A DNA stretch of 64,000 nt from VAZQ01 sp963753575 (GTDB lineage: Bacteria > Pseudomonadota > Alphaproteobacteria > Rhizobiales > Xanthobacteraceae): NCBI GenBank assembly GCA_963753575.1, contig CAVWCR010000003.1, positions 1,674,001 through 1,738,000 on the forward strand, written 5' to 3'. The translations under genes and the position numbers were made by a program. Below the pieces are notes generated by a model, which was given only the letters and a program-made list of their open reading frames with translations, did not search any database and had not been told where the DNA came from. This document shows, piece by piece, positions 43,915 through 51,906 of this stretch. Numbering within the stretch: position 1 is the stretch's first letter; the number at the start of each line of letters is the position of its first letter.

Positions 43915-43959
43915 GGAACCTCCGTGCCAGTCCGCGCAAGCGCCGCGCGGAACGGATCA

Positions 43960-44037
43960 CTAGTGCCGCCGATTTGAAGTTCCTACAACGCTTGCAGCAA
44001 ACTCGGTTATGAACTTCAAATCGGAAAGCGGCACTAG
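43960..44037. repeat. palindromic repeat family B, copy 1
   Basis: CTAGTGCCGCCGATTTGAAG at the left and CTTCAAATCGGAAAGCGGCA at the right form inverted arms around a ~25-base centre with ACGCTTGCAGCAAACTCGGT. A near copy lies at 44758-44833. It is followed 13 bp later by a family A element; the same pair recurs on the other side of pgsA. Confidence 0.85.
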
Positions 44038-44050
44038 AGTCATAGAGTTG

Positions 44051-44126
44051 CTGGTGCCCCGTTGTTTCCGAAGTTCGTGTCAGAGGGCGCTGCGATGACT
44101 CACGAACTTCGGAAACGGGGTACCAG
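44051..44126. repeat. palindromic repeat family A, copy right of the permease
   Basis: CTGGTGCCCCGTTGTTTCCG on the left and CGGAAACGGGGTACCAG on the right form the arms; the centre contains GGGCGCTGCGATGA. The element belongs to the family with members at 12902, 44847 and, shortened, 11021. Confidence 0.85.
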
Positions 44127-44147
44127 CTTACGTTCACTCGGTTACGT

Positions 44148-44702
44148 TCATTCGATTACGTTCATATGGCGTACCCACTCCGCGACATAGAAGGCGACCG
44201 ACAACAAGGTCAAGGCCGCCACCAGGGCGATCAGCGGATTGATCACCCAAGGAATGTCCCAGCGGAACGCGAGCGCCGCCAGGATCACGGTGGCGTAGAT
44301 GATCTGCGCCACGGTGTTGAGCTTGGAGATGGTGATCGGCTTGAGCCTGACCGGCTTGTCCACAACCCAGGACAGGATCACCGCGCTCACGATCATGATG
44401 TCGCGCGATACCACCAAGATGACGAGCCAGCGCGGCATCGCCTCGACGATGCCGAGCGCCACATAGATCGACACGATCATGGCCTTATCGGCGAGCGGAT
44501 CGAGATAGGCGCCGAGCTCGGTCGCCATGCCGAACCGCTTGGCCAGGAAGCCGTCCACGAGGTCGCTCAGGCCGGCGGCCAGAAACAGGATGAAAGCGAT
44601 CCGCATCTCGCCCGACGTGATCGCCCAGATGATCACCGGCACCGACAGAATGCGCGCCAGCGTAATAAGATTGGGTATGCTCAAACTTTGGCCTCGGCTC
44701 AT
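44148..44702 (-). CDS. pgsA: CDP-alcohol phosphatidyltransferase (PgsA-like)
   Basis: 184 residues with five to six membrane helices. The CDP-alcohol motif appears as GLSDLVDGFLAKRFGMATELGAYLDPLADK, with both the DxxDG and GxxxDPxxDK parts; the usual AR reads AK. PgsA makes phosphatidylglycerol phosphate from CDP-diacylglycerol and glycerol-3-phosphate; a cardiolipin-synthase-like role is possible. It is the first gene of the minus-strand group leading to hdaA and ppk. Family B and A repeats flank it on both sides. Confidence 0.9.
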   Translation of the reverse strand: MSRGQSLSIPNLITLARILSVPVIIWAITSGEMRIAFILFLAAGLSDLVDGFLAKRFGMATELGAYLDPLADKAMIVSIYVALGIVEAMPRWLVILVVSRDIMIVSAVILSWVVDKPVRLKPITISKLNTVAQIIYATVILAALAFRWDIPWVINPLIALVAALTLLSVAFYVAEWVRHMNVIE

Positions 44703-44757
44703 GCACCCCCACCGAAGGATCGGCGCGGCGCATCCTGGTTAGTATAATAGCGGCGCA

Positions 44758-44833
44758 CAAGTGCCGCCGATTTGAAGTTCCTACAACAGTTGCGCAAATT
44801 CGGTTAGGAACTTCAAATCGAAAGCAGCACTAG
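44758..44833. repeat. palindromic repeat family B, copy 2
   Basis: Left arm AAGTGCCGCCGATTTGAAG and right arm GAACTTCAAATCGAAAGCAG bracket ACAACAGTTGCGCAAATTCG. It matches the copy at 43960-44037 with scattered differences. Confidence 0.85.
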
Positions 44834-44846
44834 CATCATAGACTTG

Positions 44847-44922
44847 CCAGTGCCCCTTTGCTTCCAAAGTTCGTTCCAGGGGGTGCTGAAATGTGCCACG
44901 AACTTCGGAAGCGGGGCACTGG
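44847..44922. repeat. palindromic repeat family A, copy left of purM
   Basis: Arms CCAGTGCCCCTTTGCTTCCA and GGAAGCGGGGCACTGG enclose GGGGTGCTGAAATGTG. It follows a family B element by 13 bp, exactly as the pair on the other side of pgsA. Confidence 0.85.
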
Positions 44923-44978
44923 TCATTGCGCAGGCGGCGATTGTACCGTACCACGCCGGCGCTTAAACCGAGGACACC

Positions 44979-46058
44979 ATGGCAGACAAGGGCCGCAACG
45001 GCCTCACCTATGCGGACGCCGGCGTCGACATCGATGCCGGCAACCGGCTGGTGGACCTGATCAAGCCCTTGGTGCGCGCGACCGCGCGGCCGGGCGCGGA
45101 CGCCGAAATCGGCGGATTTGGCGGCTTGTTCGACCTCAAGCGCGCGGGCTTTACGGATCCGGTCCTGGTCGCCACCACCGACGGCGTCGGCACCAAGGTC
45201 AAGATCGCGATCGAGACCGGCGTGCACGAGACCATCGGCATCGACCTCGTCGCCATGTCGGTCAACGACATCGTGGTGCAGGGCGCGGAACCGCTCTTTT
45301 TCCTCGACTATTTTGCCTGTGGAAAGCTTAGCCCGCAGGTCGGCGCGCAAGTGGTGAAGGGCGTGGCGGCGGGCTGCCGCGAAGCCGGCTGTGCGCTCGT
45401 CGGCGGCGAGACCGCCGAAATGCCCGGCCTCTATCAGGACGGCGACTACGACCTCGCGGGCTTTGCGGTCGGCGCTGCCGAGCGGGGCGCGCTGCTCCCG
45501 CGCAAAGACATCAAGGAAGGCGACGTGGTGGTCGGGCTTGCCGCCTCGGGCGTGCATTCGAACGGCTATTCGCTGGTGCGCCGGATCGTCGCGCAGAGCG
45601 GGCTCACCTGGAAGGCGCGCGCGCCGTTCGACGACGCCAAGCCGCTCGGTGCGGCGCTGCTGACGCCGACGCGCATCTACGTGAAGCCGTGCCTTGCGGC
45701 GATCCGCGCGAGCGGCGCGGTGAAAGCGCTCGCCCACATCACCGGTGGAGGCTTTCCCGACAACATCCCGCGCGTGATCCCGGATGGGCTCGGAGTCGAG
45801 CTCGACCTCGCGCACGTCAAGGCGCTGCCGGTGTTCCGCTGGCTCGCGGCGGTGGGTGGCGTCGCGGAGCCGGAGATGCTGCGCACCTTCAATTGCGGGA
45901 TCGGGATGATCGCGGTGCTCGATCCGGCGGGCGCCGACGCGGCGACTGCGGCGTGGACGGGCGCGGGCGAAACGGTGACCCGGCTCGGCAGCGTCGTGGC
46001 GCGCAAGGCCGGCATACCTGCGGTGAGCTATGCCGGACACCTCGATCTCGCCTGGTGA
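44979..46058 (+). CDS. purM: phosphoribosylformylglycinamidine cyclo-ligase
   Basis: 359 residues. The AIRS-synthetase fold is clear: LTYADAGVDIDAGNRLVD at the start, ATTDGVGTKVKIA, the SVNDIVVQGAEPLFFLDYFA motif and GGETAEMPGLYQDGDYDLAGFAVG. It closes the imidazole ring in purine synthesis using ATP. A GAGGACACC stretch precedes the ATG. It is followed by purN with a 4-bp gap, the usual purMN pair. Confidence 0.97.
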   Translation: MADKGRNGLTYADAGVDIDAGNRLVDLIKPLVRATARPGADAEIGGFGGLFDLKRAGFTDPVLVATTDGVGTKVKIAIETGVHETIGIDLVAMSVNDIVVQGAEPLFFLDYFACGKLSPQVGAQVVKGVAAGCREAGCALVGGETAEMPGLYQDGDYDLAGFAVGAAERGALLPRKDIKEGDVVVGLAASGVHSNGYSLVRRIVAQSGLTWKARAPFDDAKPLGAALLTPTRIYVKPCLAAIRASGAVKALAHITGGGFPDNIPRVIPDGLGVELDLAHVKALPVFRWLAAVGGVAEPEMLRTFNCGIGMIAVLDPAGADAATAAWTGAGETVTRLGSVVARKAGIPAVSYAGHLDLAW

Positions 46059-46062
46059 TGCA

Positions 46063-46671
46063 ATGGCGAGAAAGCGCGTCGCCGTCCTCATCTCCGGCCG
46101 TGGCTCCAACATGGTCTCGCTGATCGAAGCGGCGAAAGCGCCCGACTATCCGGCTGAGATCGCGCTCGTGGTCTCCAACCGTACGGACGCCGCCGGGCTT
46201 GCGCACGCGCGTGAGGCCGCCATTGCGACCGCGGTCGTCGATCACAGCAAATTTGGCAAGGACCGCGAAGCCTTCGAGCGCGCGCTGCAGGCGGTGCTGG
46301 ACGAGCATCGCATCGAGCTCATTTGCCTTGCGGGCTTCATGCGGCTGCTCACGCCCTGGTTCGTTAACCGCTGGCAGGGCCGCCTGCTCAACATCCACCC
46401 TGCCCTCCTGCCGGCGTTCAAGGGCCTCCACACGCACGAGCGTGCGCTCGCGGCCGGCGCAAAAACTCACGGTGCCACCGTCCACTTCGTGGTGCCGGAT
46501 ATGGACTCAGGCCCCATCATCGCACAGGCCGAGGTCCCGGTGCTGGAAGGCGATACGCCCGACACGCTCGCCGCCCGCGTGCTCGCGGTCGAGCACCGCA
46601 TCTATCCGGAGGCGCTGCGGCGCGTGGCGGAAGGGAACGTCGAAGGTGCCGCATCACCACGCAGCCGCTGA
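46063..46671 (+). CDS. purN: phosphoribosylglycinamide formyltransferase
   Basis: 202 residues. VAVLISGRGSNMVSLIEA is the phosphate-binding start, and the formyl-transfer site reads LAGFMRLLTPWFVNRWQGRLLNIHPALLPAFKGLHTHERAL, with catalytic Asn, His and later Asp in FVVPDMDSGPII. It formylates GAR from 10-formyl-THF, one step before PurM's substrate. The ATG at 46063 is 4 bp past purM; an ATG at 46030 inside purM would add 11 residues. Confidence 0.97.
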   Translation: MARKRVAVLISGRGSNMVSLIEAAKAPDYPAEIALVVSNRTDAAGLAHAREAAIATAVVDHSKFGKDREAFERALQAVLDEHRIELICLAGFMRLLTPWFVNRWQGRLLNIHPALLPAFKGLHTHERALAAGAKTHGATVHFVVPDMDSGPIIAQAEVPVLEGDTPDTLAARVLAVEHRIYPEALRRVAEGNVEGAASPRSR

Positions 46672-46732
46672 CCATTGATCCGTCACAGCCGTTCTGCACA
46701 ATCCGGTATCCGCCACACAGGGGAGCAGGACA

Positions 46733-47464
46733 ATGATCACGCTTTACGCTTTCGGACCCCAGTTCAGCCTGCCGGACCCGAGCCCCTTCGTCACCAAGGC
46801 CGAGGTGCTGCTCAAGATGGCCGGCCTTCCTTACCAGACCGACCTCAACGGCTTCCGCAAGGCGCCCAAAGGCAAGCTGCCCTACATCAAGGACGACGAT
46901 ACGCTCATCGCCAATTCAACCTTCATCCGCCGCCATCTTGAGCGAAAGCACCAGATCAATTTCGACCGCGGCCTCTCCGCCGAGCAGAAGGCGATCGCCT
47001 GGGCGTTCGAGAAGATGGCCGAGGACAATCTCTATTGGGCGATCGTCGATTCCCGATGGATGGTCGACGCCAATTTCGACAAAGGCCCGCGCACGTTCTT
47101 CGACAAGATACCGGCGCCAGTGCGCCCGCTGATCGTGCCGATGATCCGCCGCCAGATCCGCAAGACGCTCTACGCGCACGGCATCGGCCGTCACAGCCGC
47201 GCCGAGATCGAGGAGATCGGCGCCGAAGGGATCAACGCGATCGCGACCTATCTCGGGCAGAAGTCGTTCTTCATGGGCCCGGAGCCAACGGGCGTCGACG
47301 CCACCATGTTCGCATTCGCGGCGAGCGCGCTCTGTCCGCAATTCGACACGCCCATTCGCACCGCGGCGGAGCGGCACGAGAACCTCCGGCGATATGTCGG
47401 GCGGATGACTGCACGCTACTATCCGGACCGCGCCGAGCTTGCCGGCTGCAAGGCGGCCGCGTGA
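46733..47464 (+). CDS. glutathione S-transferase family protein (Fax/metaxin-like)
   Basis: 243 residues. The thioredoxin-fold N-terminus reads FGPQFSLPDPSPFVTKAEVLLKMAGLPYQ and PKGKLPYIKDDDTLIANSTFI, with the cis-Pro and the ESS-like loop replaced by NST. The helical C-terminal part (GAEGINAIATYLGQKSFFMGPEPTGVDATMFAF) matches the metaxin/failed-axon-connections branch of the GST superfamily. GGGGAGCAGGAC is upstream of the ATG. The substrate is unknown. Confidence 0.9.
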   Translation: MITLYAFGPQFSLPDPSPFVTKAEVLLKMAGLPYQTDLNGFRKAPKGKLPYIKDDDTLIANSTFIRRHLERKHQINFDRGLSAEQKAIAWAFEKMAEDNLYWAIVDSRWMVDANFDKGPRTFFDKIPAPVRPLIVPMIRRQIRKTLYAHGIGRHSRAEIEEIGAEGINAIATYLGQKSFFMGPEPTGVDATMFAFAASALCPQFDTPIRTAAERHENLRRYVGRMTARYYPDRAELAGCKAAA

Positions 47465-47560
47465 ATAAGCGCAAAATATTCGGGATCGTGTTCGAGAAGC
47501 GCTCGCAATAACAAAAGACAAAACACCCAAACAAAAGACAAGACATCCACCAATGACAAA

Positions 47561-47582
47561 CCCCCGGCGGTGAGGCCGGGGG
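47561..47582 (-). terminator. terminator of cspA
   Basis: CCCCCGGC and GCCGGGGG pair in an 8-bp stem. On the minus strand the stem is followed by TTTGTCATT. It lies 48 bp past the cspA stop codon and points in the same direction. Confidence 0.8.
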
Positions 47583-47630
47583 CTACGGGTAGTTTGCGCG
47601 GGCCAAGCCAGATGCCCGCACTGAATCGCG

Positions 47631-47834
47631 TCACGAAACCTTCAGATTCTCCGCCGAGGTCTTGCCGCGATTGGTCACGAGCTCGTACTCCAACGTCTGG
47701 CCTTCGTTGAGCGTGCTGAGACCAGCGCGCTCCACCGCCGAGATGTGGACGAAGACGTCCTTCTCGCCGGTTGAAGGCCTGATGAACCCGTAGCCTTTAG
47801 TTGGATTGAACCACTTGACGGTGCCCTTCTGCAT
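47631..47834 (-). CDS. cspA: cold-shock domain protein
   Basis: 67 residues, the normal CSP length. RNP1 is KGYGFIRP and RNP2 is DVFVHIS; aromatic residues line the OB-fold surface for single-stranded RNA and DNA binding. It acts as an RNA chaperone. The ATG at 47834 has TAGGAG upstream; the frame open to 47948 translates the leader. The symbol is generic for the family. Confidence 0.95.
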   Translation of the reverse strand: MQKGTVKWFNPTKGYGFIRPSTGEKDVFVHISAVERAGLSTLNEGQTLEYELVTNRGKTSAENLKVS

Positions 47835-48177
47835 CGTCTGTCTCCTAGTAGAGTGAGTGCCGATAACACACGGCTCGCTTCCGCTGCGAGCCGCGCTACA
47901 ACTCGGGTTTTGGGGTGATCCGAAGCGAAGGGCCTTCTCGGCGCGCAACGGCCGGAGCGGCCAAAATCCGATTGTGGCGGAGGAGACCCGAAAAATACGG
48001 CCTAAGCAAGGCTACGAGTTGCCGCACACCTCGCATTCCCTGCATTACTGTTAGCAATTTCACATAAGCAAACGTTTTCAATTGCGGCGCAAGTTGGTGC
48101 AGCAGCCGACCGGCGGCAGACAAATGGTTAGCAAAGACTGCACACTTGCATCACCGATCGTCTGATCGTGCAGCGAA
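47835..48177. other. leader and promoter region of cspA
   Basis: 343 bp without a gene, upstream of cspA. The right half is AT-richer. Cold-shock genes usually have long structured leaders; the sequence shows several short inverted stretches but no element I can name. Confidence 0.45.
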
Positions 48178-48939
48178 CTATTCGGCGGCAACCTCTTCCT
48201 TTTTCGCCGCCGCATTTCGGCGCGATCGGATCAGGTAGCCGACCATGACCACGAACACCGCGCCTGCCGCCGCCGCCCAGTAATGCAGTTCACCGATGAT
48301 CGCCGGGTCGAACCACATGTTCAGCGCGTCGTCCTTGATCATGATGTCGCCGGCGACCCAACCGAGCAGGGCTCCACCTGCCCACACCAGGACCGGGAAG
48401 CGCTCGAGGATCGCCATCAGGATCGCGCTGCCGGCCACGATCAGCGGCACGCTGGTTGCAAGTCCGAAGATGATCAGGGTGGCCTTGATCGGCGTGGCGT
48501 GAAGCGCGTCGACACCCATCGCCGCCACCTCGGCGGTCGCCGCGATCGCGATCACGTTGTCGAGGCTCATCACGATGTCGGCAATGGCGATGATGCGCAC
48601 GGCACGCCAGAGCGTCTCCGCCGACTCGACCTTGCTGTCGCCCTCCTCGTCGGGCGCAACGAGCTTCACCGCGACCCACAGCAACAGCAAGCCGCCCACG
48701 AGCTTCAGGAACGGATAGGTCATCGCCTGTGCGACCACCAGCGTGAACAACACGCGTAGCAGCACCGCGACGCCGGCGCCCAGGATCATGCCCCAGAGAC
48801 GCTGGCGCGGAGGCAGCGTCATGCAGGCGAGCGCGATCACCACCGCGTTATCGCCGGACAGGATGATGTTGACGCCGATGATCTTCAGCACCGCAACCCA
48901 GAACGGCGCCTGCACCATGTCTTCAAACATGAAACCCAC
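48178..48939 (-). CDS. TerC family integral membrane protein (YjbE-like)
   Basis: 253 residues with about seven membrane helices. The paired acidic motifs IILSGDNAVVIALA and DIVMSLDNVIAIAATAE are the TerC-fold metal sites. Family members export manganese and affect metal resistance. A GTG start at 48939 is preferred because AGGGGGA precedes it at 5 bases; an ATG at 48930 is nearby. The acidic/Lys tail KKEEVAAE is cytoplasmic. No manganese riboswitch was recognised upstream. Confidence 0.92.
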   Translation of the reverse strand: MGFMFEDMVQAPFWVAVLKIIGVNIILSGDNAVVIALACMTLPPRQRLWGMILGAGVAVLLRVLFTLVVAQAMTYPFLKLVGGLLLLWVAVKLVAPDEEGDSKVESAETLWRAVRIIAIADIVMSLDNVIAIAATAEVAAMGVDALHATPIKATLIIFGLATSVPLIVAGSAILMAILERFPVLVWAGGALLGWVAGDIMIKDDALNMWFDPAIIGELHYWAAAAGAVFVVMVGYLIRSRRNAAAKKEEVAAE

Positions 48940-49091
48940 GGGGTCCCCCTCGCGCTCAAACCAATCCTAACGTTCCCGCGCAAAGATCCGCGGGCCTCCC
49001 AGTTCCATTCTTAAGGCGGCGCGATAAGCCTGACCAGCAACAAAGTTACCTCCCCGGCGACCTCGCCCGCTGCCCGCCGCACCGCAACCAC

Positions 49092-49514
49092 TCAGCCTAC
49101 GATATCATTGCCTGCGAAGAACTGGGCGATCTCCTTGGCCGCCGTATCGGGCGCGTCGGAACCGTGGACCGAGTTCTCGCCGATCGACTTGGCGTGCACC
49201 TTGCGGATCGTGCCGCTGGCGGCCTTCGCCGGGTCGGTCGCGCCCATGATGTCGCGGTAGCGCGCGATGGCGTTGTCGCCTTGCAGCACTTGCACCACCA
49301 CCGGGCCGGAGATCATGAAGTCCACCAGCTCGCCGAAGAACGGCCGCTCGCGGTGGACCGCGTAGAAGGTCTCCGCCTGCTCGCGGCTGATGCGCACGCG
49401 CCGCTGCGCAATGATGCGCAGACCGGCCGCTTCGATCATGGCGTTGATTGCGCCGGTCAGATTGCGCGCGGTGGCATCCGGTTTGATGATGGAAAAGGTA
49501 CGCTCGACGGCCAT
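49092..49514 (-). CDS. ndk: nucleoside diphosphate kinase
   Basis: 140 residues. FSIIKPDATARN is the N-terminal signature, and the catalytic His lies in GENSVHGSDAPDTAAKEIAQFF. It transfers phosphate between nucleoside di- and triphosphates. Length is normal. The ATG at 49514 begins the family sequence; an upstream GTG at 49529 is possible. Confidence 0.97.
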   Translation of the reverse strand: MAVERTFSIIKPDATARNLTGAINAMIEAAGLRIIAQRRVRISREQAETFYAVHRERPFFGELVDFMISGPVVVQVLQGDNAIARYRDIMGATDPAKAASGTIRKVHAKSIGENSVHGSDAPDTAAKEIAQFFAGNDIVG

Positions 49515-49822
49515 TCGATAAATTACCACGGAGATGAGGTTCCAGGACGCGGCGGCTTATAGCGGCCGTGCGGGGGTCCGGCAAGCTGGGGCGGGCGTGA
49601 AGCCCTGATGAACGGCTGCTGAACGGCTCGCCCCGGTTTGTTCGCGCGCCGCCCTGGCTCCCCAGCCTGGCTCCAGCCTGGCTACCGGCCAAGGGCCAAA
49701 TATTTCTTCACCATACCGCTCGCGAAACACGATTTTCGGTAGCCCCTTTGAACGAACCCGGCGCGGCGATCGACTACCTAACGAGGTTGGGAACTCAGAT
49801 TGAGCCAAAGGAGACAGATCCC

Positions 49823-50056
49823 ATGTTCCGCAAGTCCGTTATCGCCCTCGCCGCCTTCGCCACCCTCGCCGTTGCCGCGCTTCCGAGCGACGCTTCCGCC
49901 CACCGCTGGCGCGGTGGCCGCCACATCCTGCCGTGGGTTGTCGGCGGCGCCATTGTGGCTGCAGGCATCTACGCCAGCGGCTGCCGGACCGTGTACGAGT
50001 GGCGCGTTAACCGCCGCGGCATCTACTACCAAGTCCCGGTTACCTACTGTTACTAA
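49823..50056 (+). CDS. small exported hypothetical protein
   Basis: 77 residues with AAAGGAG upstream of the ATG at 49823. A signal peptide (RKSVIALAAFATLAVAALPSDASA) is followed by HRWRGGRHIL, a short hydrophobic segment and a C-terminal part with two cysteines, GCRTVYEWRVNRRGIYYQVPVTYCY. Such small exported proteins are common in Rhizobiales but have no assigned role. A strong terminator follows. Confidence 0.75.
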   Translation: MFRKSVIALAAFATLAVAALPSDASAHRWRGGRHILPWVVGGAIVAAGIYASGCRTVYEWRVNRRGIYYQVPVTYCY

Positions 50057-50081
50057 CGCTCCATCCCGTCTGAACGACCAG

Positions 50082-50118
50082 CGCCCCGGCCTCGCCTTGC
50101 GAGGCGGGGCGTCTGTTC
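50082..50118 (+). terminator. intrinsic terminator of the 77-residue exported protein gene
   Basis: CGCCCCG-g-CCTCGC pairs with GCGAGGCGGGGCG (one bulged G) over a CTT loop, followed by TCTGTTC. It lies 26 bp past the stop. Confidence 0.75.
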
Positions 50119-50148
50119 ACGCACTTGTGCGAGCGCGGCACCGGCGCA

Positions 50149-50483
50149 TCACACCAGCGCGATCAGCCGCGCCGGTCCGCCGGTCGCGTCCTTCACCCTG
50201 GCAAGGCCCAGCGTCCACGTCCTCGAGCCCCCAACGACCCGACGGCAGCCACAGCCGATGGTCTTGAAGTCCTTCGAGGGGCCGTGATCGAGCGACACCG
50301 TGTCGACCGCAAGACCGGCGACATTGCGACGACGAAACTGCCATTCGGTCGCCTCTCCCTGAAGCCCGGGAAATGGAACGCGCCGCCCGCGTCCTTGTTG
50401 ACGTGGCGCGCCCAGTCCGCATGCATCGCGGCGCATGAATTCGCCGGCAGCCGTATGCCGCTCCACGTTCCCGATTGACTCAC
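50149..50483 (-). pseudogene. possible degraded coding sequence
   Basis: Two minus-strand frames each look protein-like over part of the span: the upstream half has DWARHVNKDAGGAFHFPGFRERRPNGSFVVAMSPV, the downstream half VDTVSLDHGPSKDFKTIGCGCRRVVGGSRTWTLGLARVK. One frameshift near 50320 would join them. Neither half has an identified family or a good start, so this may be a broken gene or chance. Confidence 0.25.
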
Positions 50484-50508
50484 ACATATCTCAGTGGTTA
50501 TACGTCAA

Positions 50509-50530
50509 TCAATAGCCAGCGGGTTATCGA
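50509..50530 (+). promoter_or_regulatory. duplicated ArsR-type operator, copy 1
   Basis: TCAATA and TATCGA stand 10 bp apart as an imperfect inverted repeat, six bases before an ATG. The same element, with the same spacing, precedes the intact arsR-like gene at 51034-51055. The surrounding sequence (AATAGCCA, GATCA) is also shared. Confidence 0.6.
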
Positions 50531-50536
50531 TCAAAC

Positions 50537-50996
50537 ATGCCGAACGCTCACGATGTGCTCTTCAGACCGCTCGCCGATCCGACTCGGCGGGCTATCTTGG
50601 CGAAGAGCGGGCCGAAGACGAGCAAGTCTCCGTCTCAACTGAATAGACGCGAGAATCAAGGAGCTAGACGATTGGCGAGGCAAGATGCTCAGCCGGCTCC
50701 GTACCTTAGTCAAGGAAGCCAATCCCGAAGTCGTCGAGGAGTGGAAGTGGAGAGGGGTTCCGGTGTGGTCGCGCGACGGACTGATCTGCACAGGCGAGAC
50801 TTACAAGAACGTCGTAAAGATGACCTTCGCCAAAGGGGCGGCTCTGAAGCATCCTTCGGGCCCCTTCAACTCCAGTCTTGACGGGAACATAAGGCGTGCC
50901 ATCAACTTCCACGAGGGCGAGAAGATGGACGAGGACGCGTTGAAGACTCTCGTTCACGCAGCCGTAACCCTGAACAAGTCCACAGCCCAACGCTGA
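50537..50996 (+). pseudogene. ArsR N-terminal fragment fused to a frameshifted DUF1801 gene
   Basis: The first ~20 codons (NAHDVLFRPLADPTRRAIL) copy the start of the intact ArsR-like protein downstream. The frame then reads KSGPKTSKSPSQL and loses sense. One base further (near 50641) a second frame continues IDARIKELDDWRGKMLSRLRTLVKEANPEVVEEWKWRGVPVW...CTGETYKNVVKMTFAKGA, a clear DUF1801 domain of about 105 residues, ending at 50996. Removing one base near 50641 restores a single frame. The ATG at 50685 might still allow a shortened DUF1801 protein. DUF1801 proteins often accompany ArsR/SRPBCC pairs; their role is unknown. Confidence 0.65.
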
Positions 50997-51033
50997 TCCA
51001 CGGAATCAAACATTTTCCGTGGATTGGCTTTGG

Positions 51034-51055
51034 TCAATAGCCAACTGATTATTGA
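51034..51055 (+). promoter_or_regulatory. ArsR-type operator, copy 2 (intact gene)
   Basis: A perfect inverted repeat, TCAATA and TATTGA, separated by 10 bp, immediately before the start codon region of the arsR-like gene. Position and symmetry suggest autoregulation by the encoded repressor. There is hardly room for a ribosome binding site between operator and ATG, so the transcript may be leaderless. Confidence 0.65.
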
Positions 51056-51057
51056 TC

Positions 51058-51384
51058 ATGATGCCAGATCCCCATGACATTCTTTTCAGGGCGTTGGCCG
51101 ATCCGACTCGGCGGGCTCTCTTCGAGCGACTGTGCCGCAAAGGAGAGCAGACGGTCGGGGCTCTGACGGCTCGGGCCGGGGTCTCGCAGCCGGCCGTCTC
51201 AAAGCATCTTGGGGTCTTGAAGCAGGCCGGGTTGGTGCGCGACCGCCACGAAGGTCGCCAGACGCACTATAGCGCGCAGCTCGGCGCGCTCGCCCCGCTC
51301 ATCGACTGGACAAGCCAAATGGCCGGGTTCTGGCAAAGCCAATTCGACCGCCTCGAAGATCTGCTCAAAAGGATGGACCAATGA
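51058..51384 (+). CDS. ArsR-family winged-helix transcriptional regulator
   Basis: 108 residues. The HTH is clear: LFRALADPTRRALFERLCRKGEQTVGALTARAGVSQPAVSKHLGVLKQAGLVRDRHEGRQTHYSA. It lacks the Cys ligands of metal-sensing ArsR proteins and belongs to the branch paired with SRPBCC/AHSA1 genes. Its stop overlaps the next start by ATGA, so the two are translationally coupled. It probably represses its own operon through the 51034-51055 palindrome. The second ATG (51061) is an equal start candidate. Confidence 0.92.
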   Translation: MMPDPHDILFRALADPTRRALFERLCRKGEQTVGALTARAGVSQPAVSKHLGVLKQAGLVRDRHEGRQTHYSAQLGALAPLIDWTSQMAGFWQSQFDRLEDLLKRMDQ

Positions 51385-51791
51385 CCAATACTGCGACCGA
51401 AACGCTCGCCGTCGTTGTCGAACGTGAGATACCTCATCCGCCGGAAAAGATCTGGCGCGCGCTCACGCAACCACACCTGATCGAGGAGTGGCTGATGAAG
51501 AACGACTTCAAGCCGGTCGTGGACCACCGTTTCAATCTTCGCGCAGACTGGGGCGCTGTCGACTGTCAGGTCCTGGCCGTCGAGCCAAACAAAACGCTGT
51601 CTTACACATGGGCGGCCTTTGGTCTTGAGAGCGTCGTCACTTGGACTCTCACCCCTACGAGCACGGGGACCCACCTGCGCATGGAGCAGTCGGGCTTCCG
51701 GCCGGATCAGCAGCAGGCCTACCAGGGCGCCAAGTTCGGGTGGCAGAAGTTCTTTGCAAGCCTGGAGCAGGTCTTGGCGCGGACAGATTGA
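51381..51791 (+). CDS. SRPBCC (AHSA1-like) domain protein
   Basis: 136 residues. One START/Bet v1-like domain: VEREIPHPPEKIWRALTQPHLIEEWLMKNDFKPVVDHRFNLR, VLAVEPNKTLSYTW and a C-terminal helix GWQKFFASLEQVLA. It would bind a hydrophobic ligand or act on a bound compound; AHSA1-like proteins paired with ArsR regulators are common, but their function is mostly unknown. It overlaps arsR by 4 bp. Confidence 0.92.
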   Translation: MTNTATETLAVVVEREIPHPPEKIWRALTQPHLIEEWLMKNDFKPVVDHRFNLRADWGAVDCQVLAVEPNKTLSYTWAAFGLESVVTWTLTPTSTGTHLRMEQSGFRPDQQQAYQGAKFGWQKFFASLEQVLARTD

Positions 51792-51906
51792 AGTCTGCCG
51801 GCGGTCGCGTCGCGGCCGCAAGCCGGCGCGAACCCTCGTCATGGGCTTTGTGCAACACCCATAACGGGCGGTTGCGCCGCGGCGCCCGGTCGGCCAAAAA
51901 GCGCGC

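Larger units (their letters stand above)
50057..50508. other. gene-poor interval before the duplicated ArsR operator
   Basis: About 450 bp with no intact gene. It holds the terminator at 50082-50118 and the possible degraded frame listed separately. The composition becomes AT-rich towards the operator at 50509. Confidence 0.4.

Noticed and set aside
43960..44126. Insertion sequence
   Set aside because: The elements are about 75 bp and contain no open frame or transposase; at most they are non-autonomous palindromes.
48940..49090. Manganese (yybP-ykoY) riboswitch before the TerC gene
   Set aside because: I looked for the conserved yybP-ykoY core sequence and did not find it; only one ordinary hairpin (GCCCGCGG... 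GCGCGGG) is present.
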